Positions 39,606-40,445 of a stretch of DNA of 40,445 nucleotides are shown here, in pieces. This stretch comes from Deltaproteobacteria bacterium (GTDB taxonomy: Bacteria; Desulfobacterota; Binatia; UBA12015). The stretch is taken from contig VGTG01000040.1 of NCBI GenBank assembly GCA_016874795.1, positions 1 through 40,445 of the forward strand. Direction: 5' to 3'. The position numbers and the translations under genes were made by a program. A model generated the notes under the pieces. The model made no database searches. It saw only the letters and a list, made by a program, of their open reading frames with translations, and was not told where the DNA came from. Numbering within the stretch: the first letter of the stretch is position 1; every line of letters begins with the position of its first letter.

Positions 39606-39618
39606 GACGTCCGACGTC
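39606..39618. promoter_or_regulatory. GACGT-CCG-ACGTC inverted repeat in the leader of CCD copy 2
   Basis: Perfect five-base arms around CCG, between the candidate start point and the ribosome-binding site of the carotenoid oxygenase. It may be a second operator half or part of the TetR-2 -35 region (TTGACG at 39604-39609). Confidence 0.35.
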
Positions 39619-39622
39619 GAAA

Positions 39623-39651
39623 AATATACCTGAGGTAGATTAGTCCGTGAA
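39623..39651 (-). promoter_or_regulatory. Candidate promoter of the leftward operon
   Basis: Minus-strand TTCACG (39651-39646) and TATATT (39628-39623) are 17 bases apart; the -10 matches 5 of 6 bases and the region is unusually AT-rich for this DNA. The inverted repeat at 39627-39637 overlaps the -10. Confidence 0.5.
39627..39637. promoter_or_regulatory. TACCT-G-AGGTA inverted repeat, likely TetR-2 operator
   Basis: Perfect five-base arms with a one-base centre, between divergent TetR-2 (39647) and the carotenoid oxygenase (39587), overlapping the candidate -10. It differs from the TetR-1 palindrome, so the two regulators probably read different sites. Confidence 0.55.
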
Positions 39652-40315
39652 GCCGCGAAGTCAACGCGTCCGACGGCCGCGTCGCCGACCGGGCCGCCCC
39701 GCTGCGGGAGACGCCTCGGTCGACCGCCGCGCCTTGCTCGAGAGCGCGGAGCGCCTCATCCGGCGGCAGGGTCCCGACGTCTCGCTCGAGGCGATCGCTG
39801 CCGAGGCGGGCGTCACCAAGCCGATCGTCTACCATCACGTCGGCGGCAAGGACGCCGTCGTGCAAGGCCTCGCCCGGCGGCTCAACGAGCGGCATGCCGA
39901 GGCGTCCCGGAGAGCGCTCGAAGGCGTCGAGAATCCGCACGCGGCGATCCGCGCGTTCGTCGAAGCGCAGCTCGAGCAGATCGAGGCCGACCGCAACCTG
40001 TACCGGTACGTCACCGGGGCAGGAACGGGGAGCGCCGGCTCCGGCGTGCTCACCTCCGCCGATCAGTCCGCCGCGGGCCTGGCAGAGCTGCTCGCCGACT
40101 TGCGCCGGAGGAGCAGGAGCGGGAGCGGGGGCGCGGGCGGGGGCGGGGGCGCGGCGGCCCTCCCCTGGGCCTACGGGATCATCGGCATGCTGCACTTCGT
40201 GGCACTCTGGTGGCTGCGCGATGCCGATCGCAGCCGAGCCGAGCTGGCGGAGCAGCTGACCGACCTCCTCTGGGCCGGTCTGCGCGGTGAGGGACGCCGG
40301 CGCGCACGAGGGTGA
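39647..40315 (+). CDS. TetR/AcrR family transcriptional regulator (TetR-2)
   Basis: 222 residues. A basic tail (RRPRRRPGRPAAG) precedes the helix-turn-helix at about 46-70 (VSLEAIAAEAGVTKPIVYHH, then VGGKDAV). The remainder is the effector domain, with a glycine/serine-rich low-complexity insert (about 155-172) encoded by G-runs. It ends in AWGIIGM-like helices typical of the PF19344/TetR C-terminal type. The start GTG 39647 is the only one before the HTH that avoids the operator. Probable repressor of the carotenoid-oxygenase operon and itself (inference). Confidence 0.9.
   Translation: MKPRSQRVRRPRRRPGRPAAGDASVDRRALLESAERLIRRQGPDVSLEAIAAEAGVTKPIVYHHVGGKDAVVQGLARRLNERHAEASRRALEGVENPHAAIRAFVEAQLEQIEADRNLYRYVTGAGTGSAGSGVLTSADQSAAGLAELLADLRRRSRSGSGGAGGGGGAAALPWAYGIIGMLHFVALWWLRDADRSRAELAEQLTDLLWAGLRGEGRRRARG
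40121..40149 (+). other. G-quadruplex-capable G-run cluster inside TetR-2
   Basis: Five runs of three to five G separated by one to three bases (GGG, GGGGG, GGG, GGGGG, GGGGG) within 29 bases of the coding strand. They encode the SGSGGAGGGGG linker in the effector domain. Confidence 0.7.
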
Positions 40316-40341
40316 GCGCGCCGGCTGGTCGGACGAGGGGC

Positions 40342-40445
40342 TCACTGCCCGGGCGGCGGATCCTGGTCGACGAGGATGTCGCGCCGTGCGAACTTCCAGC
40401 CGGTTTTTGTCTTTACGAAGCGGTCGCGGTAGATCCCGGTGTTGC
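40342..40445 (-). CDS. SnoaL/NTF2-like protein, C-terminal part (5' end outside window)
   Basis: The last 33 codons of a minus-strand gene are visible, with stop TGA at 40344-40342. The sequence GIYRDRFVKTKTGWKFARRD is the closing strand pair of SnoaL-like NTF2 proteins, similar in type to the end of the product of 36917-37339. It converges with TetR-2, 26 bases away. Confidence 0.75.
   Translation of the reverse strand, partial: NTGIYRDRFVKTKTGWKFARRDILVDQDPPPGQ

Overview
The window is very GC-rich, genes are packed tightly (many 1-4 base overlaps of the ATGA, GTGA or TTGA type), and GTG and TTG starts are common. A lipoprotein with six Myxococcus-type DUF4215 cysteine-rich repeats, the abundance of acyl-CoA catabolic families and the overall style suggest an uncultured soil or aquatic lineage of the former Deltaproteobacteria (Myxococcota or Binatota-like). 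This is an inference; no rRNA or marker gene is present.

Layout. (a) 1-1302, minus strand: a partial medium-chain oxidoreductase and a TetR regulator. (b) 1403-25949, plus strand: a run of 23 genes (about 24.5 kb) that looks like one operon or a few nested ones. It starts with a carotenoid-cleavage-dioxygenase-family enzyme (CCD), a TonB-dependent receptor and a cytochrome P450. It continues with a fused double class III CoA-transferase, an acyl-CoA ligase, a double-hotdog hydratase, SDRs, an Old-Yellow-Enzyme/4Fe-4S reductase, an acyl-CoA dehydrogenase, a kinase with a small helper, a Zn alcohol dehydrogenase, a VOC protein, two DUF7064/7065-like proteins, two PPOX flavoproteins, an amidohydrolase and accessory proteins. 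(c) 25950-32910: a region of different character with strong palindromes, a tandem repeat, two vapBC modules, a large surface lipoprotein (heme motif, beta-propeller, DUF4215 repeats), a collapsed GMC oxidoreductase pseudogene, a GFA protein, a small lipoprotein and a DUF2283 fragment. (d) 32911-39587, minus strand: an eight-gene operon that also starts with a CCD, followed by SDR, SnoaL-like protein, CoA ligase, two hotdog hydratase subunits, a thiolase-fold protein and a DUF35 Zn-ribbon protein. (e) 39647-40315: a second TetR gene, divergent from that operon, then the tail of another SnoaL-like gene.

Main reading. Two catabolic operons face each other. Each opens with a CCD gene divergent from its own TetR gene, with a palindrome in the shared promoter region. 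The gene sets suggest import of a hydrophobic substrate (TonB receptor), oxidative cleavage (CCD, P450), aldehyde/alcohol oxidation (SDRs, ADH), CoA activation, reduction and dehydrogenation, hydration, and chain shortening by an Ltp2/DUF35-type retro-aldolase. The substrate cannot be read from sequence; apocarotenoids or other isoprenoids, or stilbene-like compounds, are the natural candidates. No tRNA, rRNA, CRISPR array or intact transposase was seen.
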